Positions 32,601 to 46,000 of a stretch of DNA of 64,000 nucleotides are shown one piece after another. The DNA lies in NCBI GenBank assembly GCA_037367405.1, contig JAZKJV010009775.1, forward strand, positions 1,079,631-1,143,630. Direction: 5' to 3'. How positions within the stretch are numbered: the stretch's first letter is position 1; the number at the start of each line of letters is the position of its first letter. The DNA comes from Ottelia alismoides. Taxonomy: Eukaryota > Streptophyta > Magnoliopsida > Alismatales > Hydrocharitaceae. Made by a program: the position numbers and the translations under genes. The notes beneath the pieces are model-generated. The model made no database searches, had not been told where the DNA came from, and saw only the letters and a program-made list of their open reading frames with translations.

Positions 32601-35211
32601 ACACATGTCGTGGCTATTGACAGAACTTGTTCCTCACCACGGCTTTTGGTCTTTCTGCTAACCCTAGTAGGTGTGCATCTCACCTTAAGGTATTTCTGAA
32701 ATGCAGGTGTCATTTCCACATAGTTATCAAAGGGAATCGTGACCTTGATATGTTTGTTGCAAAACTCTGCCATCTCAGGATCATCTTTTTGATTTTTTTT
32801 AATTTTTTGCTTTCCACCCTTAAGAGCTCAATGGAAAGGGGATTATTGACTCCAACTTAGATTCTAAAAATGAAAGATTTTCATTCAAAACTGGAACCGA
32901 GTTCTGTACAGGACTCGGGCATTGAAACTGACTAGGACTCTGACCATGACTAAAACAAGACTTCTGCTGCCAGACCGGTGATGCATTCTCCGTGACTGCT
33001 GGAACTTCCACCTCAGATGGAGGTACGGGCTTGTCGTCGGTCTTGCTGGACTCCATACTAGTGTGGTTTCCTTGCTGCTTTGAGGACTCAGAAGTCCTCT
33101 TCTTCTGCTGGTGGTGGTGATGGTGGTGCTGCTGCTCCTCTGCTTCCAAGTTCTCCTCATGTAGAGACATGGCGGCTTCTTCCTCCGGTGCCTGTGCCCG
33201 ATCAGGACGATCACGGTCCTTCCTCTCCCGAGGGACATATGATTGACATTATCGTACGGAAGGATCTCATGTTCAGATAAATAATTATCTGAATAGTATA
33301 CCTGATCTCGTGGTCGGTTCTGGACTTGATTCAAGCTGTTCAGATTGGCCTGAACCTGGGCCGGAATTAGGGTCTTTGGTGCCATCTGCTGGTCCTGGTT
33401 ACGAGAAATACGATTCAGATCGGTTCTCATATCCATATAGTCATTCCAGATCTTTTGGACCCTATCAGTGAGGGTCTGTATCGCCAAGCTGAGGGACTCC
33501 AATTCTCCGGTGGTCTAGGCTGGTTGATGCTGACTTGCAGATGAGGTCCTGTACTGGCCCTGTTGGCCATGTCGGTACTGTTGTTGCATATGGGAAGGTG
33601 GCGGGCCCTACTGGTCCGAGTGGAACGTGCACAACTGCTATTGGTGGTGCTGAGGCTGGTACCCTCGTTCAGGCCTGGACTGAACAAAGCGCGGTGTGGG
33701 GACGAAGTTGTTTTCTTTGTAAGCTAGGGAAGGTCGGTGTGGTTGACTGTTCCCTATCCCCGACTGTCTGCCGACATGGTCATGGCTGTACTACAGCCCG
33801 TTGATCTCGAATACCTGCGGTGGCTCCTCGTATCATGTCTCCACTTGTGGGGGTGCATGCTGATCCTACTGAGTGTAAGTTTGCTCCTCTACCTAGCCAC
33901 TCTGAGGCCCTGGTGCATGTTCCTGTACAAGATGGACTCAGTGTACAGGTACAGGTAGTGTAGAAGGGGAAGGTAGCTTTATCTTAGCTACCCCCTCAGT
34001 AAGTTCCTCCACTTGCTTCGGCAATCGCGAGAGTGCCTCAAGGTCAGTGACCCTCTTGTGAATCTGTTTGACCATTGTTAATTTGTCTTCTATTATCCCC
34101 ATGCTAGGGATAAGGTCGTCTGTCAGATTCGTTACAGTCCTCCGGGTTGTCTCGTTGGAGAGGCCTGTAGGAGACAACTGATAGGCTCTGGTGGCCTGAA
34201 TTCTGCCTGTTTCTGCCATCTGCTCTAGGATCTTCCATACAACATCTTCATGTTTGTTCAAATAGCTTCCTCCACATGCAGCACTCACTAACCCCTGCAT
34301 CTCGAGGGTCATACCACATAACAAGGTCTGGACTAAGATCGCTTTTGAAATGCTAGTGTAGGGGCATATTTGAATAAGATCATTAAACCTATCCCAGGCT
34401 TCATGGAATGGTTCATTGGCGCCCTGGGAGAAGCTAGCAATTTTCGTTCTCATCTGATATGTCCTACCAAGTGGGTAGAATTTCTTCAACAATAAGTCCT
34501 TGAACTGCATCTAGGTTGTACATCTCACCCCTAAGTTCTTCAGCCAATGTGTGACCTCATCTCCTAAGGCAAACGGGGTGGCCTTCAACATATGTAATCA
34601 TGTCCAACCGTAGGGTGACTAAGGTTGTTGCAACCCAGCTCGATGTCTCTGAGGAAGGAGTATGGTTCTTCGTTCGCGTTTCCATTGAGCTTTGGGAACA
34701 TGCTTAGGAAGTGGGGCTTCAGCTCGAACGCTTCAGGGGGGACCTCGGGTACTAGCCAACTGTGTATCTCATTCTCTACTTGATTATATGCATCTATCAT
34801 CGATCGGTATATTCCTTTGTCTTCGATCACCTGTCCCAGTCTAGCTGTTAATTCTGCGTTCAACTATTCGTCTCTAGCTAGCTGGGCTAAGACTTGAATC
34901 ATGGGGTCCTCTCTGTTTTCCACCTCGTCAGGGTTTTCCTTCGGCATTCTATCCTCTTTTCCTAGGGATGAAACATAGTCTGGGATAGAGGACAAATCAA
35001 GGAAGGGATTCTTACCGAGGAGATGATCTTCCTCGGTAAGCTCAGAGGAGAGGAAAGGGTTGGTTTGAGAGTAACCACCCTGGGTGTGAGGGATCCGAAA
35101 CTCAAGAGGGACATGAGCTCTGGGTGGTACAAGTTGCGCTTTAGGCCGGTGAAGATGAGTTTCGTGGGGGCTCAAAGAGAGATTGACGAATAAGGAGTCG
35201 ATATACCCCAA
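32601..35211 (-). pseudogene. G4 gag (broken)
   Basis: The ATG at 35211 opens a 115-codon segment ending ARDE before a TAG (probably from CAG). It continues LNAELTARLG and LKPHFLSMFPKLNGNANEEP (capsid start), then after a TAG replacing a Trp codon MQFKDLLLKKFYPLGR, FSQGANEPFHEAWDRFNDL and GGSYLNKHEDVVWKILEQMA. This is the plant gypsy gag core. Downstream are a Gln-rich part, a six-His tract (about 33110-33135) and the segment before protease. No CCHC zinc knuckle was found, as is usual for Athila-type gag. The ORFs at 33080-33804 on the plus strand are shadows. Confidence 0.83.
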
Positions 35212-36607
35212 TCAGTCATCTTGGGTTGGCAAGAAGAATCAGGAGTTCTAAGTGAAGATAGGATTTTACTCCTACTTGAAGCAAGAAATTAAATCCAAAC
35301 CCTCTATTTTTCAAACTCAACACAGCGAAGGACCCGAAACCAAGTCCGATTAGTCTGGTTGATTTTAAGTGTGATTTTCAAGCAAAATAGTAAGGAGTTA
35401 TGCAGCCTATAGGGAAGTCGACTCAAAGCAGGATGCGTCTTCCCTGTTTAACATTTCGCCTAAGATACCAGCGTCCTTCCTTTCTTTGCTCCTATCCCAA
35501 GTTGATGGATTCAAAGACCTACCCCTACCTACCTGCAAGCAGGCGGAGGCTGACAAGGCCGGAACTTCACCCCGGGGGGTTACTGGCAACTTGTCGTGAA
35601 GTACCATAATTTCGCCCATGTCTACCTATGAACAGGCGGAGGCTACTTGGTACTAGTCAGTGAACCTGAATAATTCAACTTGTGATATTTGCTAGGATCA
35701 GTTGGTACGTGATATGGAAGGCGGGGATTTGGGCTCTTCCTTATGGTGTTCAGACACACTCAAGTACCCTCACTCAACCTGAAAACAAGGTCGGGGATTA
35801 ATCTCCCGCAAGCAGAATTTCAGATTTTATTGATTTTTTTGTCAATAATGTTTTGCGGTCCAAGTTTTAAGTTAAGTTATCACTGATTTAGTCTAATACA
35901 TACAGCACTCTTATCGTCCAGTCCTAATTTCCTTTACTTATGTTTTAAAAAACCAAGAGAGAGAAATCGAGAAAAGTCGATGCACGATAATCAATGATGG
36001 TATGCTGAGTGTAGAATACTTACAGTGATCCCTTCGCTTTTATGCAGGATGCAAAATAGAATTGAAAGCTTTTATACTACATGCAAATGCAGATGACAAA
36101 ATCCGCTCCTAGATAAGAAGTTATATTAGAGAGTGAAGCACATGTTTGATTTGACTAGATCTGCAGTCTAAGTGCATGTTTAATGTGTTATGTGTGGTCC
36201 TAAAGAATTACGAGCACAAGCAAATCCTAGAGTGGCTCGAGGAGCAGCTAGTGCAAGCCTAGTCTAAAAATTCAATCCACACAACACACTGAGACACGGT
36301 TCCACTATCATTACAAACACGAGAACCCAAATGGGAACCATTGGAATGAATGCAAAAATAATGGAAAATAACAAAAAGAAGTACAAGTCCGCACAATCAC
36401 TCAAAAAATTTAAAAATGCAAGCTCCTTGAAGCGCCTCGGGACTCCTCGTGTTCCTCGCACAAAAACAAATTGAGGTCAGATAAAGGACGACATAAAAAT
36501 ACTCAAAATTAAAAGACAGAAAAATATTACAAGAAAACCAGGAATCAGACTACCTGGGGATGGAAAATAGAACACTCAAAAATTAACTAGAAATTAACCT
36601 AAGCCGT
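35212..36607 (-). other. G4 leader between PBS and gag
   Basis: This 1.4-kb untranslated leader has no convincing ORF. It carries the conserved GTAAGT block (35994-36031) and a 24-base stretch (35912-35935) identical to G6 57547-57570. It also holds two related direct copies around GCCTCCGCCTG (rc near 35540 and 35635) of unknown meaning. Confidence 0.75.
35994..36031 (-). promoter_or_regulatory. Conserved leader block with GTAAGT (G4)
   Basis: In element sense it reads GGATCACTGTAAGTATTC followed by CAGCATACCATCAT. The same block is in G5 (47918-47955) and G6 (57451-57487), also between PBS and gag. GTAAGT is a perfect plant 5' splice-site core. A packaging or dimerisation signal is the alternative. 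Confidence 0.65.
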
Positions 36608-36625
36608 GCCCCGGCAACATCGCCA
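36608..36625 (-). other. G4 primer-binding site (tRNA-Asp-like)
   Basis: The minus strand reads TGGCGATGTTGCCGGGGC, which matches the tRNA-Asp complement TGGCGCCGTTGCCGGGGA except at three positions. It begins three bases inside the LTR end at 36629. Confidence 0.83.
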
Positions 36626-36628
36626 TTT

Positions 36629-39600
36629 TGAAGAGCCTCGTACTACACTTGTTAATTTAATCAAATTAATTATTATAATTAATGTCGTGTCATTCGTTGT
36701 AGCCAATTTATACGGACTAATCAAAAACCACTTTAAATTAATTTTGAGTTTATCATAAGCAGCAAATTTATTTTACTTAGGCAAGCCCAAGGTCGAACTA
36801 AGGGAGGCAGTTGTCTCCTTAGGTAGATTTTAAGAAAATTTCAGAGGTCAGATTTTCAGAAGATATTTTTGGTATTTTTCAACAATTTTTGTGCAATTAA
36901 CGAGAAGACAATGCAATTTTCAGGCCAGATTACAAGTTATATCACAATAGTACTCAAACTAAGTCCAAAAATTATGTGAATCTCGGCCAGAATGTGTAAT
37001 GCAATGAAATTAAGCCACTAATTTTTTTCGATTTTTATGACCCTATATGAATTTACTGTGAATTAAATATGAATGCAAGGTGATTTTTACAAAATTAATT
37101 TTAATAAATACCATGACACAATAATTCTAGATATAAAAATTATCCTAGATAGATCTAAGTGTGATGAATCCAGGAAAATTGATAAACCTAAATTGTATGT
37201 GAATTAGACCTATTAACAATCAATTAAGGAAATCACTATTTAATTTATTTAGGCCTCGAGATGCGTGTAAATGAGTTGAATTTGGGCACAATGTAAATTA
37301 ATTATCCTAAGTCTAATGTGAATTTTTGGTGATTTTTGGAATAACAGAGAATTTACTATGAATTAAAAGGCATAAATGGGTAAAATATTGAAAATTTCAC
37401 CAATTTAATTATGATCAATTCCACTAATGTAACAAAAATAAGACAAGTGCCACATATGAAAGAGGACAAGTCAAGCTACACAATGCAATTTTTAAAACTG
37501 AAAAATGATGTCAAATGAGTACCTAAAAATTCGTGCAAAGACAGGGACCTAATTATAATTACAAAAAATAAATTGCTAAAAATTAAACATGCTGACAAGG
37601 ACTAATATGCAATTACTTAGAATGTTGGGGACATGTATGCAAAATGACTACAAAACACGTGCGCCTCACATGGTGCTCCTATCAGTACTGAAATGTAATT
37701 TGTAAAACTTTCAGGGGCCTCAATGGAATTTTCCCAAACCACACGTGAGAAACACGTGAGGTCTCAGGCTCGAGAGATGTCGGAGGCTCAGATGGAGGCT
37801 CGGGGGCGCTGCATGCTCGGACTTGGCTCGGGCGAGCTTCGGGGGCTTCGAGCTTATGGTCAGGGAGGATGCTCGGAGGAGGCGACGTGGTGCACCTGGG
37901 ACTGCTAGATCAAGTGGAGATCCAACGGCTGCTGATGGCTGGCACGTGGCGCGATGTGTCCCGTTTGATCAAGATCGATTCAACGGTATATGGAGCTCGC
38001 TGCAGATGAAGGTGTGGACGATCGACGACCGTTTGATCAGGATCAATCCAATGGCATCTGGAGCTCAGGGGAAGCGATGACGTGGCGTGAGGCGGAGCAT
38101 GGGATCCTCCTGATCCGACGGTTGTGGGATGATAGAGACGTGGCTACTCAGAATCGTCCAATCAAGGGTATCAGACGGTTACTATACTTCCTTCTCAAAT
38201 GGTCTGCTGCCTCCTCTGATGGATGTGGTTGTGCTCCGACGAAGCTTCCTTAGCTCAGCCTCCTCCTTTTATCGTCGGTAAAGGGTGCTGGAGATGTTGA
38301 TTCTGCTCGGAAGGTTTGTCGAGGCATGGCAGAGCGTCCGAGGGTCTTAGTTGAGTCTGGAGTGTCCTAGAAGCCGACGATGATGAAGGTCAAGGGAGCT
38401 CCAACAAGGCATCCGGCAAATCAAAGAGAGTGTACCTGCAGGGTTAGCACAAATAGCCGAAGCGTGTAAAGTGTTCGTGGGATGAAGGCGAGTGCGGAGG
38501 GAGGCCTGGAGGGGCGTGAAGATGCTCCGGTGGTGATCCTTCACCAAGGTGGCGGAGCTCTCGTCGGAGTGAAGTGCGAGGCGTTGTCAAAGCAAATGGA
38601 ATAGCATGCGAGGGTGTCAGCTTCGAGGCAGAGCTCGGAGGATGATCAAGCAAAGGTGAAGTTGATCGTGGGAGGTGAATAAATTACGAGAAAGATGATG
38701 AAAAAGGATAAGAAGATCGGAGGGAATATGGAGGGTGCTACCTGGGAAATGGAGCTTAGGATTGAACTTCGGGTCATCGCTCGAAGGCCGATAGTAGTTC
38801 CTGAGCTCATGCAACTCGCGGGGGAAGCTGCGGCACGGCGGGGTCGGTTGTGGATCTCGCCGGAGAAGAAGCTTGGTCTTCGCTCAACGTCATTTCAAAT
38901 TGTTGTCACCAAAAGGAAGGTCGGAGCTAGCGGTTTCTCTCTGGAGTGGCGGATGAGTTCGACGGTCGTCGGAAGGGGAAATATTTATAGGTGGAAGGTG
39001 ACAGCTACATGTGATGGAGGGCGAGGTTGGTGGAGGTCGTGGGACGACGTGGGTGAAGTTCATGGTGATTGAGGGGGTCGGTGAGGATGAGGGAAGAGTG
39101 GGATTCAAGATGGCAGTATTAGAGGCCAGAGAGGGTGGCCGGAGTGGTTACCAAAATAGGAAGGGGGCGGCTCGCGCACAAGGTGGACGACGCGGGGTGC
39201 TGGCCTTGCGGGAGGTAGAAGATGATGTCTTGACCATCGGATCGAGCGATCCAATGGTCAGGAGAAGGGTGTGAGAGGAGGAAAAGGATTAGATCAGAGG
39301 GGCAAGATCGAAGGCGCAGGGTGCACCACGTGGCAGGCAGAGGACGTGGCGCTAAGGTGCGGTCGAGATGAAGTCATGAGGACCTGATCGTAGGGTCTAT
39401 GAGATGTCGCGTGTCGTGCTAGGACTTAGGCGGAGACGAACGGTCGTGATGATGGTTGGGCTTTGATCGAACGGTAGAGATACAAAGCAAAATAAATGGC
39501 CAGGATTGAGAGCTTCTGGCAAAGATCGGAGGGCTCCTAGCATGACACGTGTCATGCTGAGGGTGTGGTGCTAGCGAACGACTGTGATGGAGTTGGTGGG

Positions 39601-40548
39601 TTGATTGTGCGGTGGTGGTGATCTGGATGATGAACGGTGGAGATGAAGATATGAAGGTGAGATCGAATGGTGTGGACATCGCCATGTGGCGCATGGAGGG
39701 CACGGTGCTGGCGAGCAGCCTAGATTAGATCTGGGCTTGATCGGGTGGCTGAGAAGCGCTGCAAAGATGGACGGTCCAGATCAGGAGAGAAGGGACGGGA
39801 TCGGATGGCGGGAAATGGAGTGCACGTCGCGCGCAAGGGAACGGGCCGCGTGGCGCAATCAGAGGGCGCCACGTTGCCTGCTCTTAATGGCTGAGAAAGA
39901 ATATGGATTTAGAGAGAGAAAGAGGCCGAATTTGGAAAAACTCAAAACATAAAATTGTAGATCTCGATGACATCTACGAGTTTCATGATGACCAAAAACG
40001 GAGATAAGGTCAAATAAGTTACAAAAATACAAGGGTACAAATATACAAACATATAGTACACAAAGGGGCCCAAAAACCCAAGTTTTCCATACGAGCTCCG
40101 ATTTAAATGGAATTGATCTCATTTTTAAGGTCTCTGACTGTGTATTAATCTGAAGGTGAGTAGACCAAGATCGGAGGTTCTATGAGGTAGATATTTGCAT
40201 TCTAAGGTCAGGGGTTTCCAACTGGGATTGGAGTTTTCATTGGGTATTTTTACAAGATAACAACTGTGCTCCTCTTCCTTTTATTATTAATTAATAATAT
40301 ACATAATATAGGGAAGGTTTTATTGACTTTGGAGGGGGTATGAAATACAAATGACTAGGTAAATGTTGGTGAGTATTTTAGAAGTGAATTAGGCTTCATA
40401 TCTTAATGCAAATATGGATGCTAAAATGCATGTATTATGGATGTAAGTACGAATGTTGTTTATGCAAGATAAAGGGAAATATGCTGCTAAATACTCGGGA
40501 ACAAGGCTCAATTTTAAACTTTAAGAGTGATGAATTACAGATTCATCA
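36629..40548 (-). mobile_element. G4 5' LTR
   Basis: The plus-strand ends are TGAAGAGCC and ATTCATCA, as in the 3' copy. It is 3,920 bp with a minus-strand TATA box at 38981-38990. U3 is about 1.55 kb, and R plus U5 about 2.35 kb. Relative to the 3' LTR, the differences seen by eye are mainly transitions and small indels. It would drive transcription toward lower coordinates. Confidence 0.92.
38981..38990 (-). promoter_or_regulatory. TATA box, G4 5' LTR promoter
   Basis: The minus strand reads CTATAAATAT, conserved at 25325-25334 in the other LTR. The transcript would start about 30 bases further toward lower coordinates. Confidence 0.72.
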
Positions 40549-41600
40549 TCATCCAAGTATGATCGGGGTCAGGAGCAATGGAGCAGGGACGTCCATATCT
40601 AGTACGTCAAAATCAGCCAAGAACTGCTTCGCCCGAACCGTGTTTATTACATACTCCAACAGGCCCCTAGGCTGCTTGACTAATTTGTTTGCGAACTGCA
40701 GAATCATCTTTATGGGTTTGAGCGGTCCTAGCCCGAATTCTGTGAGCAGTGATGCTGGCTTCAAGTTGACCAAAGATTCACTGTCTAATAATGTGCATTC
40801 AAACTCTTGATTTAACATCTGACAACACACAAGAGGTGCTCCCATGTCTGGCTTTTTGTCTGGGAGGTTGATGATAGCATTAGCTGTGGCCATTGTGAGA
40901 ATTTACTTTTCATAATTGCCACCCTTACTTCTGGAGTTATGAGGATGAGGCATGTGCCTGGTTTTGCATGCATCTTTCGATTATTTCTTCACGGAGGGCA
41001 TGTACTCAAGAGCTTTCATCAATGGAATGTTCAAGACCAAATTTTGGATTATCTTAATGATGGTAGGGACGGACAAAGCATTTTTCAAAATTTTCATTTT
41101 TTGTGTGTTTTCATTGCTTTTGGGAATGAAATATTTACAGAATCTCTAATAATGTCATTCAAAACAGTGTCCATATTTTTGTGTACATGTAGATGGCAAA
41201 AAGGAATGGACTCATCTACAATATGAGGACCAAAAATTGCTGGCTTGGCTTCTGATGCTGGCATTGGACTCGCTGCAGGTGCAAGATTCCTCATGTCAGG
41301 CATTGGTTCTAGGGTAGGTGCAGGCGTCTTCAATGGCCTATCTCCACCAAGGTTCCCGTTGTCTTTTGTATTTTGTTGTTTTCTTCATTTTTGTGATTTT
41401 CTGGTTGGTGATGCTTCTCCAAAAATGCTTCTTGGCCCTTGCATTGGCTGGACTGATGATTCCCCCATCAGATGCAAGATGATTTCCCTTCACTATCGCC
41501 GATGGCTGGAGTGTCCTACCGCTCCTAAGAGTAACAGCATTAGATAAAAAATAATTTAATTCACCTAAATCGGGTCGGACACTACCGGCCACCTGCTCCT
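40549..41600 (-). pseudogene. G3 protease N-part and gag-protease junction (continuation of G3)
   Basis: On the minus strand NAVTLRSGRTLQP (ORF 41338-41592) is the junction motif preceding protease in this element type. NISFPKAM follows, then after decay MKALEYMPSVKK, then MATANAIINLPDKKPDMGAP and TLLDSESLVNLKPASLL, the active-site segment with D-S-E in place of D-S/T-G. MILQFANKLVKQPRGLLEYV and DVLDMDVPAP complete the fold up to IILG, where G4 interrupts it at 40548. The protein resumes at 22971. Confidence 0.85.
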
Positions 41601-43089
41601 TACGTCGGAAATTTTCGGATTAGCCTTGATTTGAGAAGTGATAGTTGTTTTTGCAGGTATCAAGTCGTCGATCTGCTGGTTCATCACAGCCATGTTTTTC
41701 ATTAACTGTTCGGCAAGCAAGGGTCGGGTTAACCGACACAATCTCAGAGGATTCCCCGTGTTGGGGTCTTGTATGCGATAAGACGGGTGAGACTGTGGTT
41801 GGTATCCTTGTGAAAACTGGTGAGGAGAAGGGCTGGAGGAATTCTGTGAGTGTTGTTGATGAAACTAGGCAACCGATTGCTGATAATATCCTTGACCGCA
41901 ATATCCGAACTGTTGAGGCCCATTCTAATAATTATGCCTCCTGGTGTTACCCTGAGATGGAGGTTGGTGCTAATATGAGGGCTAGAAGGGTCTCCCACCC
42001 TGCTGCTGCTTGGATAGGGTCGATTTTCCATGTTCAGACCAAGAGAATGTCGCTGAGGATGGGTCAGTTGCGCTTCATTATTCCATACACCATTGATTTC
42101 CAGGATCAATGGCGGAGGTGGAGAGAATTGCTCTGGGTACGCTGGTTGGGACACTGGCTGATATACAACCTTCTATGATTGGGACTGCGGGGGCTGCTCC
42201 GGAACCTGCACGTAATACATGTGCTGAACAGGTTGGGATTGCAGTGGAGTCGGTTGAGGTGCATGATTCGTTGAAGGCTCCTTCCTCTCAGCTGACACAA
42301 CGGTAGTGGCAGACACAGAGTTGCACATATAGGCGTTTAACGCATGGCCGATCTGCTCCAGCTGTTGGGAGAACATATCGAGCTTTTCCAAGCCCTGGGT
42401 TCTTTTCTCAATCACTGATAGTTTTTTGAGGTCCTGCGACCTCTTCTTGATGATATCTACCTTAGACATGTGGCTCCCTATGATGCTTAGGTTGGATCTC
42501 TCATCCTTGTCTTCGACATGAGTAGCCATGTTGACGGGCTTGCTGATGGTGGCTAGCATCTTCATGTATGCGTGCGACGAGGATTGAGCGGCTTCTCCTT
42601 CAGCCATTTCCTCAAAAACACTCCAAACCACGTCCTTCTCCTTGTTAAAATGAGAGCCACTTCAAGAGGCATCAACGAGCTTTTGGCTTTCAAGTGTCAG
42701 CCTGCCAAATAAGTGTTGTACAAGAGTGGTCTTTGGAATCTCATGGTGGGGACACTTCTCGTAGAGATCTTTAAATCTTTACCACGTTTCATGGATGGTT
42801 TCGTGGGGTTATTGACAAAAACTGGAGATGCGGGCACGCATCTGGTTCAAGCGACCGAGAGGGTGGAATTCGTGGAGAAATGCAGACTTTAGCTCCTCCC
42901 AGGTCGTGACTACCTTCCCCAAGTGGTCGACCCAATATAAGGCCTTATCTTGGAGGCTGAAGTGAAAGGCCATCATCTTGACTACCCCCAATGGAATACC
43001 ATGGTAGTGAGCAGTAGCACAGATGCGACCAAACTTCATGAGATGGATATATGGTTTCTCAGTGGTGTTCCCCATGGAATGTGGGAAGC
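41601..43089 (-). pseudogene. G3 gag, N-terminally truncated
   Basis: The capsid core is visible on the minus strand: FPHSMGNTTEKPYIHLMKFG, MMAFHFSLQDKALYWVDHLG and FHPLGRLNQMRARISSF (42809-43089). FEEMAEGEAAQSSSHAY and SNLSIIGSHMSKVDIIKKRS form the coiled C-part (42173-42631). A Gln/Pro-rich stretch follows with a TAG where a Gln codon is expected, then MNQQIDDLIPAKTTI. The N-terminus is removed by the G5 insertion at 43090; its last intact codons abut the G5 LTR. Frameshifts separate the parts. The plus-strand ORF 41645-42178 is antisense to it. Confidence 0.86.
43085..43089. other. Probable target-site duplication of G5, left copy
   Basis: GAAGC directly precedes the G5 LTR start at 43090 and belongs to G3 gag codons. 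The right copy lies beyond the window, so the call cannot be tested here. Confidence 0.5.
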
Positions 43090-46000
43090 TGATGAATCTC
43101 CATTTCATCACCTTTATTCTATCAATTTGGCTTTGAAAACCCTAGCTAATGCATGTAAATAACATTAATTTGACCATAATAGCATTCATCATTTATTATA
43201 TTTATTGTACATAAAATCAGGTTTTTAATGCCAAAATTAGAATAAAGAGAAGAAAAGGAAAAGGAATAAAATATTGCAAATATTTTATGACCCCAACTCC
43301 GGGACCAAGTCTAGAATGGAATTGGTCGAAAAGGAATAAAGTAGGGGCAGATAAGGGACAAAAATACAATAAATACCACATTTATTCATGCTTTAATTAT
43401 GTATTTTTTGACACCTATTTTATTCTTCATCATTTATTCATCAAATAAAGAAGCTTTGTACATAAAAGTTGTAGATAGTAATGCAAACAAAAATACAAAA
43501 TTGAGTTTGTACAAAAATAATATACAGTGTACAGTTTATACCCAGAATAAAAAGCCAGAAACCAAACTTCACAGACCCATATATTCCATATAAAAACTCA
43601 AAATCTATCAAAATCACATCTAATTGTATATAAATTTTCACGAGCTATTTAATGGTGGTGGTTTTATATTTATTAAATACTATGAAAAAAGATAGGTTTT
43701 GGGCCCCTATTGTACATAATACCGATTAAAATATTCACTATTTTCATTATTCATTATTTTTATAAATTTATATTTTTAGAATTTTGTGAATAATATACAT
43801 AATACATGTATATATTGAAATTAAAAGAAAACTAAAAAGAAAACCTCAAATAAAAAAAGTCTATGAAATTGCATAGGCAAAATACCTATGTATTACTTAT
43901 ATATAAGTAAAAAGGGGATTTCATTATTTTATTCATTTATATTTTTATGAAATTGTAAATATCATCTATATTCCATTAAAAATGTAAATCCAAAAAAAAA
44001 CCCAATAAAATTCATTAAATAAATAATATATGTACAAAATATAGGTAAAATAACTATAAGTATACCTACATATTATATACACCTATTAATTTAAATATGC
44101 AAATAAACTCATAAAAATCAAATAAAAATATATTTATACTCACAAAAATAAGTTATGAATATATAAAAAAAGAAAATAAAATATGATAATAAAATAAATA
44201 AAAATAAAAATAAAAATACACAAAACATAGGTAAATATACCTATAAATACACTCATAAAAATAAATTACTAATAAATAAAGCCAAAATTTTAAATAAAAA
44301 TCATATTAAAATACTACATAAAATATTAAACATTTTTTATTTTATACTTGAAAAATAATAAAATCATTTACTATTTTTAATTAAATACTTTTGAATAAAA
44401 TTCCAGTTTTGTCCTGTAGCGCCCTACGTGGACCTATCAGTGGCAGCGGACCATTGACCTTTGGTCAACTGTCCCATCCGCGTCTCTGAACCGCTAGACC
44501 TGGTGAATCCCCGATTTTCTTGCATTTTTCATGAGCGTCTCGTCCATCGATCGAATTCGCTTCCTTCACAAGAATTGTTGCTCGATCATTATACAAATAC
44601 GCCAACATCTTAGATTGCTCGTAAACACTTCGGATTCTTTGATTTTAGCTGGTCAATAAGGGTGCCTTGTGATGTTTATAAATAAGATGCTCTGACCTCC
44701 TTCGCAAATTTGGTCAGTTTGAAGTCTTCTCCCTTCCTCGTATTCGGTCCTGGAGGTCTCCTTGTGATAGGAGGAGATCTTTGGCGCCTTGAATCGGTCG
44801 GAGGAGGTGGGAGCTTCACCCACGACGGAGCTCCAGTGACGCCGCGCTCCCTAGTTCCTAACCAGGTATCAGAGCTATTTTATTTCTTTCGTAGATAGGT
44901 TTTCTTTCCAGCATTTATTTCCAGTCGTTAGTTTAGCTTTTAGTTAAGTAAATCGCCTTGAATCGGTTGAGTCGTAGTTCGCCGGAGCTCCGCTCCGGTG
45001 ATGACTCTCGAGACCTCCAATTAACCTCTGATGCTCGTTTCACTCCCATCTCATTCCCTATCGCCTTCTCCATCATCCGCACACCCCTGATTAACCAGAT
45101 CCCTCGTGGTTCCATGAATCGTGGTTCACCTCCGCCGCTCGCTGGAACCTCGCCGCCCACCTTCATTTTTGCGCTAAAGCTTCAAATCCCTGGTCGAGGA
45201 GATTCTCCTCGAGCCGCTTGTTCTTCCTGTGCAGGTCTTGATGTGAAAAGAGCCCTCTGGGGCTTGATTGATTCCAGGAAGAGGTTCCTAGAGGTCCCTC
45301 CTTTCCTCGAGCTCGCCTGAACGACTGGGACCTCTAGGGGCCAAGCAGAGACCATCAGCCGACGCAGGGAGCTTCCAGGCACGTGTAGAGACCATCGGAG
45401 GCGACGAAGAAGGCCGGAGGCGCCGGCTATTCATGATCGAAGCTTGCCGCACGCGAGCTTCATCCCTGTTCTTCCACGCCGCTATAGAGCCGTCCGATGA
45501 AGATGAAGACCCCAAGCGTAGTAGCTACCGTTGGATGCCAAGCCTCGTGACCGTCCGATCTCATCAAGAGATCTAATCTCAACCATCCAACCACAAAGCG
45601 TCATCAACCGTTAGATGGATGACACGTGTTCAGGTGAATGAAGATCCACCGTCCATCAACCCATAATAAGGGTTAATTTACACGTTAAGCCCTTGCATTT
45701 TTGTATTTATTATTTAGTCCATTAAATATTGTGTAACGTTCAAAATAAAGTGGGTATTTTGTAAAAAGACTCCTGGGTTTTTGGTATTTGCATCGCGGAC
45801 CATTCCACATCAGATCACGTGAGGTCCCACGTGTGTTGGAAAAATTTCATGAATGCCCTTGTACTTATTTGTATTTCGTAAAGGTCCATTAAAAAAAATT
45901 TGCAGTGTTATATTTTTGTGAAATTTGCACATCGACCCCTTTACTTTGTGAAATTGCGTTTTGGTCCATGTGTGTATGTGTCACGTGTAGTCCCACATGA

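Larger units (their letters stand above)
22972..40548 (-). mobile_element. G4: complete Ty3/gypsy (Athila/Tat-like) element, 17.6 kb
   Basis: This is the only element with both LTRs and both insertion edges in the window. On the minus strand the order is 5' LTR (40548-36629), PBS, 1.4-kb leader, gag, protease, RT, RNase H, integrase, a 1.9-kb 3' UTR with stem-loops, PPT and 3' LTR (26890-22972). LTR lengths are 3,920 and 3,919 bp, and they differ at about one base in ten by eye, so the insertion is old. A 5-bp target duplication flanks it. Coding parts carry stops and frameshifts, so the copy is dead, but every module of an autonomous element is present. Confidence 0.93.

Noticed and set aside
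33080..33804. Plus-strand ORFs over G4 gag
   Set aside because: Antisense to the Gln/His-rich part of gag; no independent support.
41645..42178. 177-codon plus-strand ORF
   Set aside because: Antisense to the Gln/Pro-rich part of G3 gag.
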